Assembly (NCBI RefSeq): GCF_014651595.1
Contig: NZ_BMXE01000002.1
Coordinates: forward strand, 62,001 to 126,000
DNA from: Pseudovibrio japonicus
GTDB taxonomy: Bacteria; Pseudomonadota; Alphaproteobacteria; Rhizobiales; Stappiaceae
Length of the DNA: 64,000 nucleotides
Direction of reading: 5' to 3'
Below are positions 1 to 8,800 of this stretch, one piece after another. The translations under genes and the position numbers were made by a program. Under the pieces are notes generated by a model. The model was not told the DNA's origin, ran no database searches, and saw only the letters and a list, made by a program, of their open reading frames with translations. How positions within the stretch are numbered: position 1 is the stretch's first letter; the number at the start of each line of letters is the position of its first letter.

Positions 1-292
1 ATTTACGGATGATGCCATGGGCAACCATTTCCACGTCGGTGAGGACCGGCGCGCCACTACGTAGGGCTTCGCCTGCTTTTGCGACAGCATCTTCCGAATA
101 TGCCAAATCCTGCGGAATGTCGGTCATCCCACAGGAATGGATCAGGCGGATTGCTACGGGCCGCAGGGTCTCCGGCAGGCTTTCAAGATCAGCCTCGTTC
201 CGTACGATCGAAAAGGACTGCCGATAAATTTCGGCAGGGTCCTTAATATACTCGTAGGATGCCAGAACCTTTTCGTTCATGTTCCGGCCCAT
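1..292 (-). CDS. cobH: Precorrin-8X methylmutase, 3' end outside the window
   Basis: The visible N-terminal ~97 residues match CobH/CbiC, the cytoplasmic enzyme that moves the C-11 methyl to C-12 of precorrin-8X to give hydrogenobyrinate in cobalamin synthesis. The recognisable block is RLIHSCGMTDIPQDLAYS, which contains the family's active-site His, followed by SGAPVLTDVEMVAHGI. The ATG at 292 lies 2 bp past the stop of the cbiX gene, and a second ATG at 280 is an equally good start because homologues often begin near MNEKV. It is translated together with cbiX as one operon. The rest of the gene runs off the left edge, so integrity cannot be judged. Confidence 0.88.
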   Translation of the reverse strand, partial: MGRNMNEKVLASYEYIKDPAEIYRQSFSIVRNEADLESLPETLRPVAIRLIHSCGMTDIPQDLAYSEDAVAKAGEALRSGAPVLTDVEMVAHGIIRK

Positions 293-294
293 TC

Positions 295-1410
295 TCAGGC
301 GCTATCCTTCAGCATGGACTTAGGCCCAAGCGGATGGCCTGCATGCGGATATGGGTGATGATGATGGTCATGGCCGTGGTCATCGCCATCATGATGGTGG
401 TGGTGATGGCCGTGGCCGTGACTGTGGTCATGGGAGTGACCGTGCGAATGATCGTGGGCGTCTGCGCCTTTGTTGTCGCATTCCCCAGTACAGGTGACGT
501 CACACAGCTTGCACTCGGCTTCATCGCCCAAGCCTTCCACGTGGTGGTGGTGGCTCTCCTGAGGCAGGCCAATCTCGGCCTCAAACCCAAGAACCTGCTC
601 TCTGTATTTGCAGAGCTGGCAGTTCATGTTGTTCGAGCCTTCGAGGATCTCTGTGACACGCTCTTTCATGGTGTCGATGACCTTTGGATGGTCGTTGAGA
701 TAGCCTGCTTTGATAAACTCGATATCCGGATGGCGGGCGGCAACTTCATCGGTGAAGTTGTAGATGCGCTGAACCAGAACGCCGGTAAACAGGAAGTACG
801 GGAACACGATGATGCGCTTGTAGCCAAGCTTTACCGCATGCTCCAGACCCGGTTCCACGAGCGGGAATGTTACGCCCGAGTAGCAGGTTTCGGCCCAGCC
901 GAAGCCGAAGCCTTCCCATAGCATCCTGGTGATCTTGGCGACGTTGGAATTTGCATCCGGGTCTGACGCACCGCGGCCCACGACCATGAGCAGGGTTTCT
1001 TCCGGTTTGACATCACCGCCAGCGGCATCGATGGCTTCCTGAATGCGGGCGCCCGCGGCTTGCACCATGCGGGTGTCAACAGCAAGTTCGCGGCCGTATT
1101 CAATGGACACTTCAGGATGCTTGACCTGATAGGTGTTCAGAACGGACGGTATATCGTTCTTCGCATGACCTGCGGCAAACAGCATTCCCGGTACGGCGAG
1201 AATACGTGTGCAGCCTTGTTCGCGCAGGTTATCCAGACCGGAGTGGATGACCGGGTTTGCGAATTCAAGGTAGCCGTAGTCGACTGGCAGGTCCGGGAAC
1301 CGCTTACGCATGCCTTCTGCAAGGCGGGCAAATTCGCCAACCGCACCTTTGTTTCGGCTGCCGTGACCACAGATCATAACGCCGAGTTTTTCTTCTGTTT
1401 TTTTTGTCAT
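295..1410 (-). CDS. cbiX: Sirohydrochlorin cobaltochelatase CbiX, long form with metal-binding tail
   Basis: CbiX inserts Co(II) into a tetrapyrrole (sirohydrochlorin or a relative) early in corrin synthesis. The 371-residue protein has two chelatase halves: residues 8-125 with CGHGS (His16, metal ligand/base) and 140-255. A cysteine segment then carries an MxCxxC motif (Met262, Cys264, Cys267) and a second Cys group at 300-311. The C-terminus is extremely His-rich (287-290 and 319-351, with a run of six His at 335-340). An MxCxxC Fe-S site plus His-rich tail is known from Bacillus megaterium CbiX. The start codon overlaps the stop of the upstream small gene (TAATG), so the two are translationally coupled; cobH follows 2 bp downstream. 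The His tail probably stores or delivers metal (inference). Confidence 0.92.
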   Translation of the reverse strand: MTKKTEEKLGVMICGHGSRNKGAVGEFARLAEGMRKRFPDLPVDYGYLEFANPVIHSGLDNLREQGCTRILAVPGMLFAAGHAKNDIPSVLNTYQVKHPEVSIEYGRELAVDTRMVQAAGARIQEAIDAAGGDVKPEETLLMVVGRGASDPDANSNVAKITRMLWEGFGFGWAETCYSGVTFPLVEPGLEHAVKLGYKRIIVFPYFLFTGVLVQRIYNFTDEVAARHPDIEFIKAGYLNDHPKVIDTMKERVTEILEGSNNMNCQLCKYREQVLGFEAEIGLPQESHHHHVEGLGDEAECKLCDVTCTGECDNKGADAHDHSHGHSHDHSHGHGHHHHHHDGDDHGHDHHHHPYPHAGHPLGPKSMLKDSA

Positions 1411-1673
1411 TATGCTGGCTCTGCTTCTGCGTTTCCTGGGGCCGGAGTACCATCACTCTCGGCGCTTTCCGGTGTATTTTCTTCAGCAGTTTGGGATCGT
1501 TTTTTTGCTCTCGCGGCCAGGCCTGCGATAACTGCAGCACCGGCAACAGCAGCCACGCCAACCCAGTGGCTGTGGCCTGCCAGCTCACCCAGATGGCCGA
1601 CATGTGCAAAGGCGGCGGATGAGGAAAGACCCATCACGCCAGCCAGAAGTACTGGCTTCAAAAAATAAGACAT
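1410..1673 (-). CDS. Small secreted/membrane protein, DUF6732-like, cobalamin-associated
   Basis: An 87-residue protein with an N-terminal signal-like hydrophobic stretch ending SSSAAFA, then HVGHLGELAGHSHWVG, then a second hydrophobic segment (GVAAVAGAAVIAGLAA) and a charged, Glu/Pro-rich C-terminal tail. Similar His-containing small proteins sit beside cbiX in alphaproteobacterial cobalamin operons, and here the stop overlaps the cbiX ATG. The His residues near the mature N-terminus and the neighbour suggest a role in cobalt handling, but no biochemical function is known to me. It is the first gene of the visible operon. The family name is from memory of the HVGHLGELAGHSHW motif. Confidence 0.7.
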   Translation of the reverse strand: MSYFLKPVLLAGVMGLSSSAAFAHVGHLGELAGHSHWVGVAAVAGAAVIAGLAARAKKRSQTAEENTPESAESDGTPAPGNAEAEPA

Positions 1674-2103
1674 ATTCTATCTCCAACATGCAGCTATACC
1701 CCTTGCCAAGGACAAAGGAGGGACATTCGCTGTCATTTAAGGAGACGTCGCAAAGACAATAGATGGACCAACGAAATAGAACATCGGCCACGGGCCAGAG
1801 GCACGCGGCTTCACACATTATTTCGTCAGACAGCTTCGATTCTGGTCCCCGATGTGGGTCAACCGCCCCCGAAATCCATTTCAGTCCGTCACGGGACGCC
1901 GTCCATAGTTCTACGCTGTGCAAGCTAGTTGGCACCTTGGGAGATAGCAAGACGATAATTTGCGCAATTGGTCGATAACATAGGTTTTCTTAGGTGGAAA
2001 AAAGGAGAGTTTGATCGAATTGTTTGACTTAGACGTCCATCTGTCATTGCTATTGTAGTTGGGCCTCAGCCTGTATCAGAGGTCGTTTTGTGGAGAATGC
2101 GTT
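1674..2103. other. Divergent intergenic region, cobalamin operon / ACT gene
   Basis: About 430 bp without a supportable gene. It must hold the promoters for the leftward cobalamin genes and the rightward ACT-domain gene. I looked for a cobalamin riboswitch on the minus strand and found no convincing B12 box. The right-hand part (1960-2060) is AT-richer and probably promoter-bearing. Confidence 0.4.
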
Positions 2104-2637
2104 ATGAAGAAAGAGCTTGTGCTCACCGTCGTTGCCGATGACCGTCCGGGTCTGGTTGGTGATATCTCCAAGGTTGTTGCTGATCACAAAGCAAACTGGA
2201 TAGACAGTTCCCTCTCCCGTCTGGGCGGTCAGTTCGCAGGGATTGTTCGTGTGCACGTTGAAACTGAACGCGCCGAAGACCTTTCGACAGCTCTCACCAA
2301 ACTTGATTCCATCGGGCTGACGATTGGTATTCATGAGCTCGACACAGGTGAAGCTCCTGCCGGGGCTTTTGCCCTTCTCCATATACTTGGACAAGACCAA
2401 CCGGGTATGATCTCTCGCGTTTCAAGCGTGCTGGCTGATCTTCATGTGAGTATTGAGACGCTGGAATCGCTGGTTGAGCCGGGTTCGATGAGTGGTGATC
2501 TGATGTTCCGTGCCAATGCCCGTATAGTTATTCCGCCACATATGTCACCGGCAGACGTCTCTGAGGCTCTGGAAGCAATTGCTACCGATCTGATGATTGA
2601 TGTTGAACTCACTGATGCAGCAATCGCCGAAGACTGA
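2104..2637 (+). CDS. ACT-domain protein, glycine cleavage repressor (GcvR)-like
   Basis: A 177-residue protein with two ACT domains: residues 1-75 (VLTVVADDRPGLVGDISKVVADH) and 88-165 (LLHILGQDQPGMISRVSSVLADLHVSIETL). Two tandem ACT domains and nothing else is the architecture of E. coli GcvR, which binds glycine and controls GcvA. No GcvA homologue or gcv gene lies nearby, so the target is unknown. The start at 2104 is chosen over an in-frame upstream codon because GGAG lies 9-12 bases before it. The acidic C-terminus ends in AED. It appears monocistronic, and guaD follows after 119 bp. Confidence 0.8.
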   Translation: MKKELVLTVVADDRPGLVGDISKVVADHKANWIDSSLSRLGGQFAGIVRVHVETERAEDLSTALTKLDSIGLTIGIHELDTGEAPAGAFALLHILGQDQPGMISRVSSVLADLHVSIETLESLVEPGSMSGDLMFRANARIVIPPHMSPADVSEALEAIATDLMIDVELTDAAIAED

Positions 2638-2756
2638 TCGCATAGACGCATCATATTGTTCTCAGATCTATCCCGGGTAATTCGGTATTTTCCCTCGCTC
2701 CCTTTAGGGATCTACGCTAGTTATGGCTGTTGGGAACAATTCTCGGGGGAGATCTG

Positions 2757-4082
2757 ATGCAAGAAACTGTTCGGAAGATTACAGCGCTTCGCGGCCATGT
2801 ATTCCAGTTTAGCGGCGATCCGTTCTGTGATCATCCGGCAGAGGCTCTGACAGACTGGCCTGACGGGCTGGTCGTCACAGAAGATGGCAAAATCACCGCA
2901 GTAGGGGATGCGAGCGAGCTGCTGGCAACGTTGCCGGAGGACGCGGTTATCCATGACCATCGCGGCAAGTTTATTCTTCCGGGCTTTGTTGACTGCCACG
3001 TCCACTACCCTCAGACAGAGGTCATCGCCTCTTACGGCGCCCAGCTTATTGAATGGCTGAATACCTACACCTTCCCGGCAGAAGCCAAGTTTGGCGACAT
3101 TGACTATGCGCGCCGTGCTGCGGATGTTTATTTGCAGCAGAGCTTTGCCAATGGCATTACCAGCGCCTCGGTCTATTGCACTATCCATCCGCAATCAGTT
3201 GATGCTTTGTTTGAGCAGGCGTCCCGCTACAATATGCGGATTGCCGCTGGTAAAGTGATGATGGATCGCAATGCGCCAGCCAACCTGCTGGATACGCCGC
3301 AAACCGGATACGACCAGTCCAAAGCGCTGCTGGAGAAGTGGCATGGGAATGGCCGTGCGCTTTACTCTATCACTCCGCGCTTTGCGCCCACCTCTACGCC
3401 GGAGCAATTAGAGGCAGCGGGTGCGCTTTGGAAAGAGCACCCTGAGGCCTTGCTGCAGACGCATACTTCTGAGAACCGACAGGAGCTGGAGTGGGTGGCA
3501 GACCTTTATCCTGAGCATCCTGATTATGTGGGTGTCTATGAGCACTACGGGTTACTGGGAGAAGGCTGCGTACTGGGACACGGCATCTACCTGAATGACC
3601 GCGAAAAAGAGCTTTTGCACGAGACAGGGACGTCCATTGCACACTGCCCGACGTCGAACACTTTTATCGGGTCTGGACTGTTTGATGTGAGGGGGGCGCA
3701 TTTTACGCATCAGCCGGTCCGGGTCGGGTTGGCGACAGATGTGGGGGGCGGCTCGAGTTTTTCTATGTTGACCACCATGCGCACCGCCTATGAGGTGGCA
3801 CAATTACAGGGCTACTCGCTACATCCGGTTCAGGCGTTTTATCTGGCAACGGTCGGCTCAGCAAAATCGCTCTATCAGGAGGACCGGATCGGTAATATCA
3901 AGGTTGGTCTGGAGGCTGACTTTGCCATTCTTGATCCGCTCTCTACGCCGCTTATCCGGCATCGCATGGCGTATACCAATACGGTGATTGAGCAGTTGTT
4001 TATTCAGATGATCCTGGGGGATGATCGTGCGATTGCAGCAACGTATGTGGATGGCAAGCGGGTTTATTCGCAAGCAAGCTAA
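2757..4082 (+). CDS. guaD: Guanine deaminase
   Basis: A 442-residue cytosolic amidohydrolase that deaminates guanine to xanthine, feeding purine catabolism. Zinc-site motifs are all present: DCHVHYPQ (His81, His83), the QTHTSEN segment with a metal His, the VLGHGIYLN His and ATDVGGG with the catalytic Asp. SIAHCPTSNTFIGSGLF is characteristic of bacterial GuaD. The ATG at 2757 follows a strong GGGGGAG ribosome site at 2745-2751, so I prefer it to an upstream TTG. Other purine genes in the window (purine permease, AllE, AllA, DeoD) are physically separate, so it is not in a purine operon here. Confidence 0.95.
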   Translation: MQETVRKITALRGHVFQFSGDPFCDHPAEALTDWPDGLVVTEDGKITAVGDASELLATLPEDAVIHDHRGKFILPGFVDCHVHYPQTEVIASYGAQLIEWLNTYTFPAEAKFGDIDYARRAADVYLQQSFANGITSASVYCTIHPQSVDALFEQASRYNMRIAAGKVMMDRNAPANLLDTPQTGYDQSKALLEKWHGNGRALYSITPRFAPTSTPEQLEAAGALWKEHPEALLQTHTSENRQELEWVADLYPEHPDYVGVYEHYGLLGEGCVLGHGIYLNDREKELLHETGTSIAHCPTSNTFIGSGLFDVRGAHFTHQPVRVGLATDVGGGSSFSMLTTMRTAYEVAQLQGYSLHPVQAFYLATVGSAKSLYQEDRIGNIKVGLEADFAILDPLSTPLIRHRMAYTNTVIEQLFIQMILGDDRAIAATYVDGKRVYSQAS

Positions 4083-4091
4083 GCGGTTAAA

Positions 4092-4115
4092 AGGGCTGAT
4101 TGCGAGGTCAGCCCT
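4092..4115. terminator. Hairpin between convergent guaD and MFS genes
   Basis: Perfect 8-bp stem, AGGGCTGA at 4092-4099 pairing with TCAGCCCT at 4108-4115, loop of 8. It lies just after the guaD stop and overlaps the end of the leftward MFS gene. There is no strong T-run, so it is a probable weak bidirectional terminator. Confidence 0.55.
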
Positions 4116-5532
4116 GACCTTCAGTTTCCTCTACAACCTCACCAGTTCCGAAATATAGATAGGAACACAAACAGCAAATCAGTGAGATCACAGCGGCGGA
4201 GCCAAACACAAATTCGTAGCTCATTGTGAAGATGAAGATTGAGCTGGAGATGGACATGCCGACCGTTCCACCCAGCATTTGCGAGGTGATCATCACACCA
4301 CTCGCCTGCCCCTTTTTTGATGTCTCCACCGAGTCCAAAGCTGATTTCATTGCTGGCAGGAACAGCAGAGGCAGAGATGCTCCAAATGCAAGAAGTGCCG
4401 GAAACAGCAACCAGTAATTATCCGCTGAAATGAGGGCTGTAATCCAAAGCAATGAGCCGGACATGGTTAAGAGCCCCAACATATTGGGGACACGAACGCC
4501 AAATCTATCCGTGCAGAGCCCGCCGAGGCCTGCTGTCATTACATTCATCGTGACAGCAGCCATCAGTGCCAACCCCGCAATGAAAGGGGCAAAGCCGAGG
4601 GTCTGCTGAAAATATAATGCTCCAAAAATAAACATGACAATCTTGACGTATTGCGCCTGAAAGACCACGAACGCTGCCGATGTGAAGGAAGGTGCTTCGA
4701 ACAAACTTACCTCGATCAGCGGCGCCCTTCTGCGCAGTTCATTCCAGATGAAGATTGCAAGGCCGCCTAGCCCGATCACAAAGGAGAGAACGACTTTTCG
4801 TGAAGTCCACCCCCAATCTGGCGCTTGCATGATAGCCAGAACGAAGAAGAACAGCCCGACGAGCAGAAAGGTGACACCCAGCCAATCGAACGAGTCCTTG
4901 GAGATATTCTCATCCTGCCCGTAAGCAACAGGTCCCCTTAATGGCGCAAAGGCAATCACCAAGCAGACAATCACGACAAAGGGCGGGTTGATCCAGAAAA
5001 TCCAGTGCCACGAAAAATAGCTCGTGAGATAGCCGCTCACTAATGGTCCCAAGGACATGAAAACGGTCGCGGCCGAGCCGTAGATGCCGAGCGCAAATCC
5101 TCTGCCTTCCGGTGGGAATATTCGTGAAATGGCGACGACCGGGAGGGGGAACATGATTGCAGCACCGACACCCTGAACCACACGGGCAGCGATAAGGAAG
5201 CTTCCATTAGTGGCGAAGCCACAGGCAAGCGATGCCAGACCAAAGATGCTCATGCCTAAAATGATGAGGTAGTTGATGTTTACCCAATCTGCCAGCTTGC
5301 CGCCAAACGCGACCAAAGCTGCAAACATCAGCAGATAGGAGTTTACCACCCAATGGGATTGGGTGAGTGTCATACCAAACTCTTCGGTGATGGTGGGCAG
5401 AGCCAGGCTGACGACGGTTTCGTCAAGCAGCGCCAGACCGAGGATGAAACTCAGAGCTGCCAAAAACATCCATCGATGCATGGATGATGGAATATGTTCC
5501 TCATTTGTGGGATTTTGAGGTGGCTGCGCCAT
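4108..5532 (-). CDS. MFS drug/proton antiporter, DHA2 (EmrB/QacA) family
   Basis: A 474-residue inner-membrane protein with about 14 hydrophobic segments after a short polar N-terminus. The first helix carries LLDETVVSLALPTI, the D-x-T-V-V-xx-ALP signature of the DHA2 14-TMS exporters, followed by QSHWVVNSYLL and GKLADWVN (loop 2-3 motif A position). AARVVQGVGAAIMFP is the motif typical of helix 4-5 in exporters, so export of a toxic compound is likely. The substrate cannot be read from sequence. No membrane-fusion partner (EmrA type) is adjacent. It is convergent with guaD and has its own upstream region shared with the end of ggt. Confidence 0.85.
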   Translation of the reverse strand: MAQPPQNPTNEEHIPSSMHRWMFLAALSFILGLALLDETVVSLALPTITEEFGMTLTQSHWVVNSYLLMFAALVAFGGKLADWVNINYLIILGMSIFGLASLACGFATNGSFLIAARVVQGVGAAIMFPLPVVAISRIFPPEGRGFALGIYGSAATVFMSLGPLVSGYLTSYFSWHWIFWINPPFVVIVCLVIAFAPLRGPVAYGQDENISKDSFDWLGVTFLLVGLFFFVLAIMQAPDWGWTSRKVVLSFVIGLGGLAIFIWNELRRRAPLIEVSLFEAPSFTSAAFVVFQAQYVKIVMFIFGALYFQQTLGFAPFIAGLALMAAVTMNVMTAGLGGLCTDRFGVRVPNMLGLLTMSGSLLWITALISADNYWLLFPALLAFGASLPLLFLPAMKSALDSVETSKKGQASGVMITSQMLGGTVGMSISSSIFIFTMSYEFVFGSAAVISLICCLCSYLYFGTGEVVEETEGQG

Positions 5533-5653
5533 TGGATACTATCATCTCTTTGGCCAAAGCCATGAGGCTAGCCGATTTCAAGAGTTTCTAGCTATCACAG
5601 GGACATAAAAGCGCTTAAGAGCGCGCCTTGGTATTGGCTTAGCGGAGTGCTAA

Positions 5654-5687
5654 GGCCCGAGCGATACTTTTACGGATCGCCCGGGCC
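5654..5687 (-). terminator. GC-rich hairpin downstream of ggt
   Basis: A 12-bp stem (5654-5665 with 5676-5687) with one mismatch and a 10-base loop, located 23 bp after the leftward ggt stop. No clear U-tract follows on the minus strand, so termination efficiency is uncertain. Confidence 0.5.
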
Positions 5688-5709
5688 CCGGCTTCATTCA
5701 AATCAGCGC

Positions 5710-7458
5710 TTATTGGCCGAGAGCAACACCTTCGCGGCGTGGATCAACTCCACCTTGCAGACCGTCGTCAGTGATCACAATTCCATGAATGCCGGAGTTG
5801 AGATCGCGGATATTTGTTTTGTAACCTAACTCTTCCAGAGCAGGCTGCAGCAGTTCCGCTGCAGTCCCTTTCTCAAGGTCATAGGTGCCAAAGCGGTTGA
5901 CCAGATGCGGCATGTCGATGGCGTCCTGAATGTTCATACCCCAGTCCAGATTGGCAACCAAAGTTGAGACCACGTAGCCGATGATGCGGCTACCGCCCGG
6001 AGATCCGACAACAACAAATGGTTTGTCGTCCTTCATGACGATTGTCGGAGCCATTGAAGAGCGTGGACGCTTGCCCGGCTCAACGCGGTTGGCAATCGGC
6101 ACGCCCTCACGATGTGTGCGGAAGGAGAAGTCCGTCAGCTCGTTGTTGAGCAGGAAGCCGTTGGTCATCAGGCGAGAGCCGAAGCCGTTCTCAATGGTGG
6201 TTGTCATAGACACAGCATTGCCATCTGCATCGACAATCGAGAAGTGGCTGGTGGATGGAAGCTCGATGCTTTCATCATCGGCCAGCAACATGGCGTGATC
6301 CCATGTTGGATTGCCCGGTACTACCTGTTCTACAGTCAAGGCTTTGTCTGTATCCAGAAGCTTTGCGCGCTCTTGCAGGTAGGCTGGTGCAACAAGACCT
6401 TTGGTTGGCACTGGAACGTAATCACTATCCGCCATGTAACGACCGCGATCCGCAAATGCGAGACGGGACGCATCACCAATCAGGCGCCAGGCATTGGGGT
6501 CGCTTGCATCCATTGAAGGCAGGTCAAAGTTGTTCAACTGGCCGAGGATCTGGCCCACGGTGAGGGCACCGGAGGATGGTGGCCCCATGCCACAGACGTC
6601 GTAAGCGCGGTATTCTGCACAGACAGCCGGACGCTCTTTGATCTCGTAGTCTGCAAGATCATCGAGGGCCAAGATTCCCGGATTGCCCGGAGCGGATTGA
6701 ACAGTCTCGACGATGGACTGCGCAATATCGCCAGAATAGAAGGCGTCAGCACCATTTTGCGAGATTGCGGTCAGTGTTGCAGCGTACTCAGGATTCTTGA
6801 GAAGATGCCCGACTGGCAGAGGCGTGCCTTCCGACAGGAAGTAGTCTCTGGTCGCTTCAAACCGTGAGAGGCGCTCCTGATCATTGGTGATCAGAGTGTG
6901 CAGACGTTCAGATACTTCAAAGCCATCTGTTGCCAACTTGATGGCCGGTGCAACCAGATCTTCCCATGGCAGTGAACCCAGTTCTGCATGTGTATCATAG
7001 AGCAGCTTGACTGTACCCGGCGTACCAACAGAACGACCGCCGACAACCGCATCATAGAACTTAAGCGGTTCGCCGTTTGCATCCTGGAACAGTAGCGGCG
7101 TTGCGGCTTCAGGAGCCGTTTCGCGGCCATCGTATGTGGTCAGTGCGCCCGCTTCAGCATCATAATACACGAGGAAGGCACCACCACCGATACCGGAGGA
7201 CTGTGGTTCGACCAATCCCAAGACAAGCTGTACAGCAACCATTGCATCAATGGCGTTGCCGCCGGCTTTCAATACATCGTAACCCGCTTGCGATGCGTGA
7301 GGGTTTGCAGCAACCACCATAAACTTTTGTGCGGTTACCATTTGTTTGTCTGAGACGCCGCTTGCCATTTCCGGCGCGACACTGTCCGCAGCTTCCTGCG
7401 CCTGAACAGGCAGAGCAAGCCCCGCTGCCAACACGGCAGAGACCCATAGTTTTTTCAT
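5710..7458 (-). CDS. ggt: Gamma-glutamyltransferase precursor
   Basis: A 582-residue periplasmic Ntn-hydrolase that cleaves or transfers the gamma-glutamyl group of glutathione and related peptides. Residues 1-20 form a signal peptide (MKKLWVSAVLAAGLALPVQA). The proenzyme self-cleaves before the nucleophile Thr403 in PSTSHFSIVD, giving a large and a small subunit. GSGIGGGAFLVYYD-like sequence at 88-100 and GSPGGSRII near the C-terminus are family glycine loops, and YDGRETAPEAA contains the substrate-binding Arg. The length is normal for bacterial GGT. It starts 36 bp after the Asp/Glu racemase homologue on the same strand, so the two may be co-transcribed, linking D/L-glutamate release with amino-acid metabolism (inference). 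Confidence 0.95.
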   Translation of the reverse strand: MKKLWVSAVLAAGLALPVQAQEAADSVAPEMASGVSDKQMVTAQKFMVVAANPHASQAGYDVLKAGGNAIDAMVAVQLVLGLVEPQSSGIGGGAFLVYYDAEAGALTTYDGRETAPEAATPLLFQDANGEPLKFYDAVVGGRSVGTPGTVKLLYDTHAELGSLPWEDLVAPAIKLATDGFEVSERLHTLITNDQERLSRFEATRDYFLSEGTPLPVGHLLKNPEYAATLTAISQNGADAFYSGDIAQSIVETVQSAPGNPGILALDDLADYEIKERPAVCAEYRAYDVCGMGPPSSGALTVGQILGQLNNFDLPSMDASDPNAWRLIGDASRLAFADRGRYMADSDYVPVPTKGLVAPAYLQERAKLLDTDKALTVEQVVPGNPTWDHAMLLADDESIELPSTSHFSIVDADGNAVSMTTTIENGFGSRLMTNGFLLNNELTDFSFRTHREGVPIANRVEPGKRPRSSMAPTIVMKDDKPFVVVGSPGGSRIIGYVVSTLVANLDWGMNIQDAIDMPHLVNRFGTYDLEKGTAAELLQPALEELGYKTNIRDLNSGIHGIVITDDGLQGGVDPRREGVALGQ

Positions 7459-7493
7459 TATTTTCCCTCCTCAGGCGGGCAAATTCCCGCCAA

Positions 7494-8213
7494 TTATGCC
7501 AGTTCCTCAATTTCGACTTTTTTCTTGACCGCAAAGTCTAAAATTCCCCGCACGTGTTCTGCGGTGCTATCGATGACAGGAGCCGAAATATCTTCCTGCC
7601 CCACCAGCAGTCCAAGCTCTGTCGAAGCTAGAATGACGCTATCAGCCCCCTGATCCTGCGCTTTTCTAACAATTTGCAGCAGAGCGCGCCGGGAATCTTC
7701 GTTGATCTGCCCGCGGCACAACTCGTTATAAGCAATATCATGAATGACGGTCTGCGCGCCACGGTTCGGGATCACCAGCGATAGCCCATGGTTCTCCTGC
7801 AGGCGCTTGATGTAAAAATCCTGCTCCATGATGTAACGCGTTGCGAGCAGGAGTGGTCTGCTACGCCTGGCCCGATGAACGGCATTAGCCGTTGTGTCAG
7901 CGATATGAATGAATGGGATCTGCACGCCATCCTGAACAAACGAGGCGACCTTGTGCATTGTGTTGGAGCAGACCACGATGCAATCAGCGCCAGCATGTTC
8001 TAACTTCTGGGCGGCCTGCTTGAGGACATTGCCCGCTTCGTCCCATTCACCTTGTGCGACAAGCAGCTCAATCCGAGAGAAATTGAAAGACCACAGTATG
8101 AGCTCAGCGGAGTGGAGTCCGCCGAGCCGCAAACGTGACTGCTGATTAAGCAGTCTGTAGTAGGTGGCTGTGCTCTCCCAACTCATTCCCCCTAATAAGC
8201 CAATAGTTTTCAT
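7494..8213 (-). CDS. Aspartate/glutamate racemase family protein, second cysteine replaced
   Basis: A 239-residue cytosolic protein of the Asp/Glu racemase superfamily (YgeA/RacX-like), opening with MKTIGLLGGMSWESTATYYR. The first catalytic cysteine is present in DCIVVCSNTMH. The second motif, usually G-C-T-E, reads ILASTELGLL, so the expected Cys is Ser. A two-base mechanism would be altered, and the protein may act on one enantiomer, act as an isomerase or hydrolase, or be inactive. The ATG at 8213 follows GAGGAAACT, so it is chosen over an upstream start at 8234. It directly precedes ggt on the same strand. Confidence 0.8.
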   Translation of the reverse strand: MKTIGLLGGMSWESTATYYRLLNQQSRLRLGGLHSAELILWSFNFSRIELLVAQGEWDEAGNVLKQAAQKLEHAGADCIVVCSNTMHKVASFVQDGVQIPFIHIADTTANAVHRARRSRPLLLATRYIMEQDFYIKRLQENHGLSLVIPNRGAQTVIHDIAYNELCRGQINEDSRRALLQIVRKAQDQGADSVILASTELGLLVGQEDISAPVIDSTAEHVRGILDFAVKKKVEIEELA

Positions 8214-8313
8214 AGTTTCCTCGACATAGGACACTCATCTTTAAAACTATGTTGGCAAATTGTGCAGGGTTAGAGAAGGGTGTTTTTTGTGCACCGAGGC
8301 CAAAAGCCCAGAA

Positions 8314-8652
8314 TCAAGGCACTCTACAGGTGATATCTTCACCAGCCTGTGCTTCACAGCAGGTCCATTCGGTGTAGTCATCCAGACATGCCTCGCCCCC
8401 TATTGAGCGACGATTGCAAAGTCTATTTGTCTGGAAGGTATAGCGATCATCGCGGGCAATATCTGTAAAACGATAGATATGACCATTGGGAGCATCAGGA
8501 CCGATTGTGACCTGAACTTCGCAAACCCTCATATCATTCCCTTCCAGAGTGATTGAGGTTGCATTGGCTTTCTCACCTAGCGCCAACACGAGGAAAAGAG
8601 CCGAAAATGCGAAGAATGCAAACCAGAGGGGACGCTTCAAACACAGGGCCAT
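8314..8652 (-). CDS. Small secreted cysteine-rich hypothetical protein
   Basis: A 112-residue protein with a signal peptide (hydrophobic core LWFAFFAFSALFLVLALG, likely cleavage after ANA). The mature part has six or so cysteines (RVCEVQV, RLCNRR, EACLDDYTEWTCCEA, ITCRVP), suggesting a disulphide-stabilised periplasmic or extracellular domain. I do not recognise a family. The start at 8652 has an AGGTG ribosome site. A longer reading from 8700 would prepend a polar leader and is less likely. It is flanked by unrelated genes and no operon partner is apparent. Confidence 0.6.
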   Translation of the reverse strand: MALCLKRPLWFAFFAFSALFLVLALGEKANATSITLEGNDMRVCEVQVTIGPDAPNGHIYRFTDIARDDRYTFQTNRLCNRRSIGGEACLDDYTEWTCCEAQAGEDITCRVP

Positions 8653-8800
8653 TGTCTTCACCTTTAGCTTTTGTTTGACTAAAATTAAATCGAAGTGCAC
8701 TTTCCAATTTCTAAGTCAACGTAGCTGGTGCGGGTAAACTTTGGCCCTAAAGGGAACGGCGTATTTTTATAAGATTAAGCTGAAGCAGATCACGATTAAT

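Noticed and set aside
1585-1950. 121-residue open frame on the minus strand
   Set aside because: It overlaps the real small DUF6732-like gene in another frame, has no ribosome site and no family resemblance.
1674-2050. Cobalamin riboswitch upstream of the cobalamin operon (minus strand)
   Set aside because: No recognisable B12 box (GCCACTG) or the usual flanking conserved blocks in the expected order; a short GGTGCC alone is not enough.
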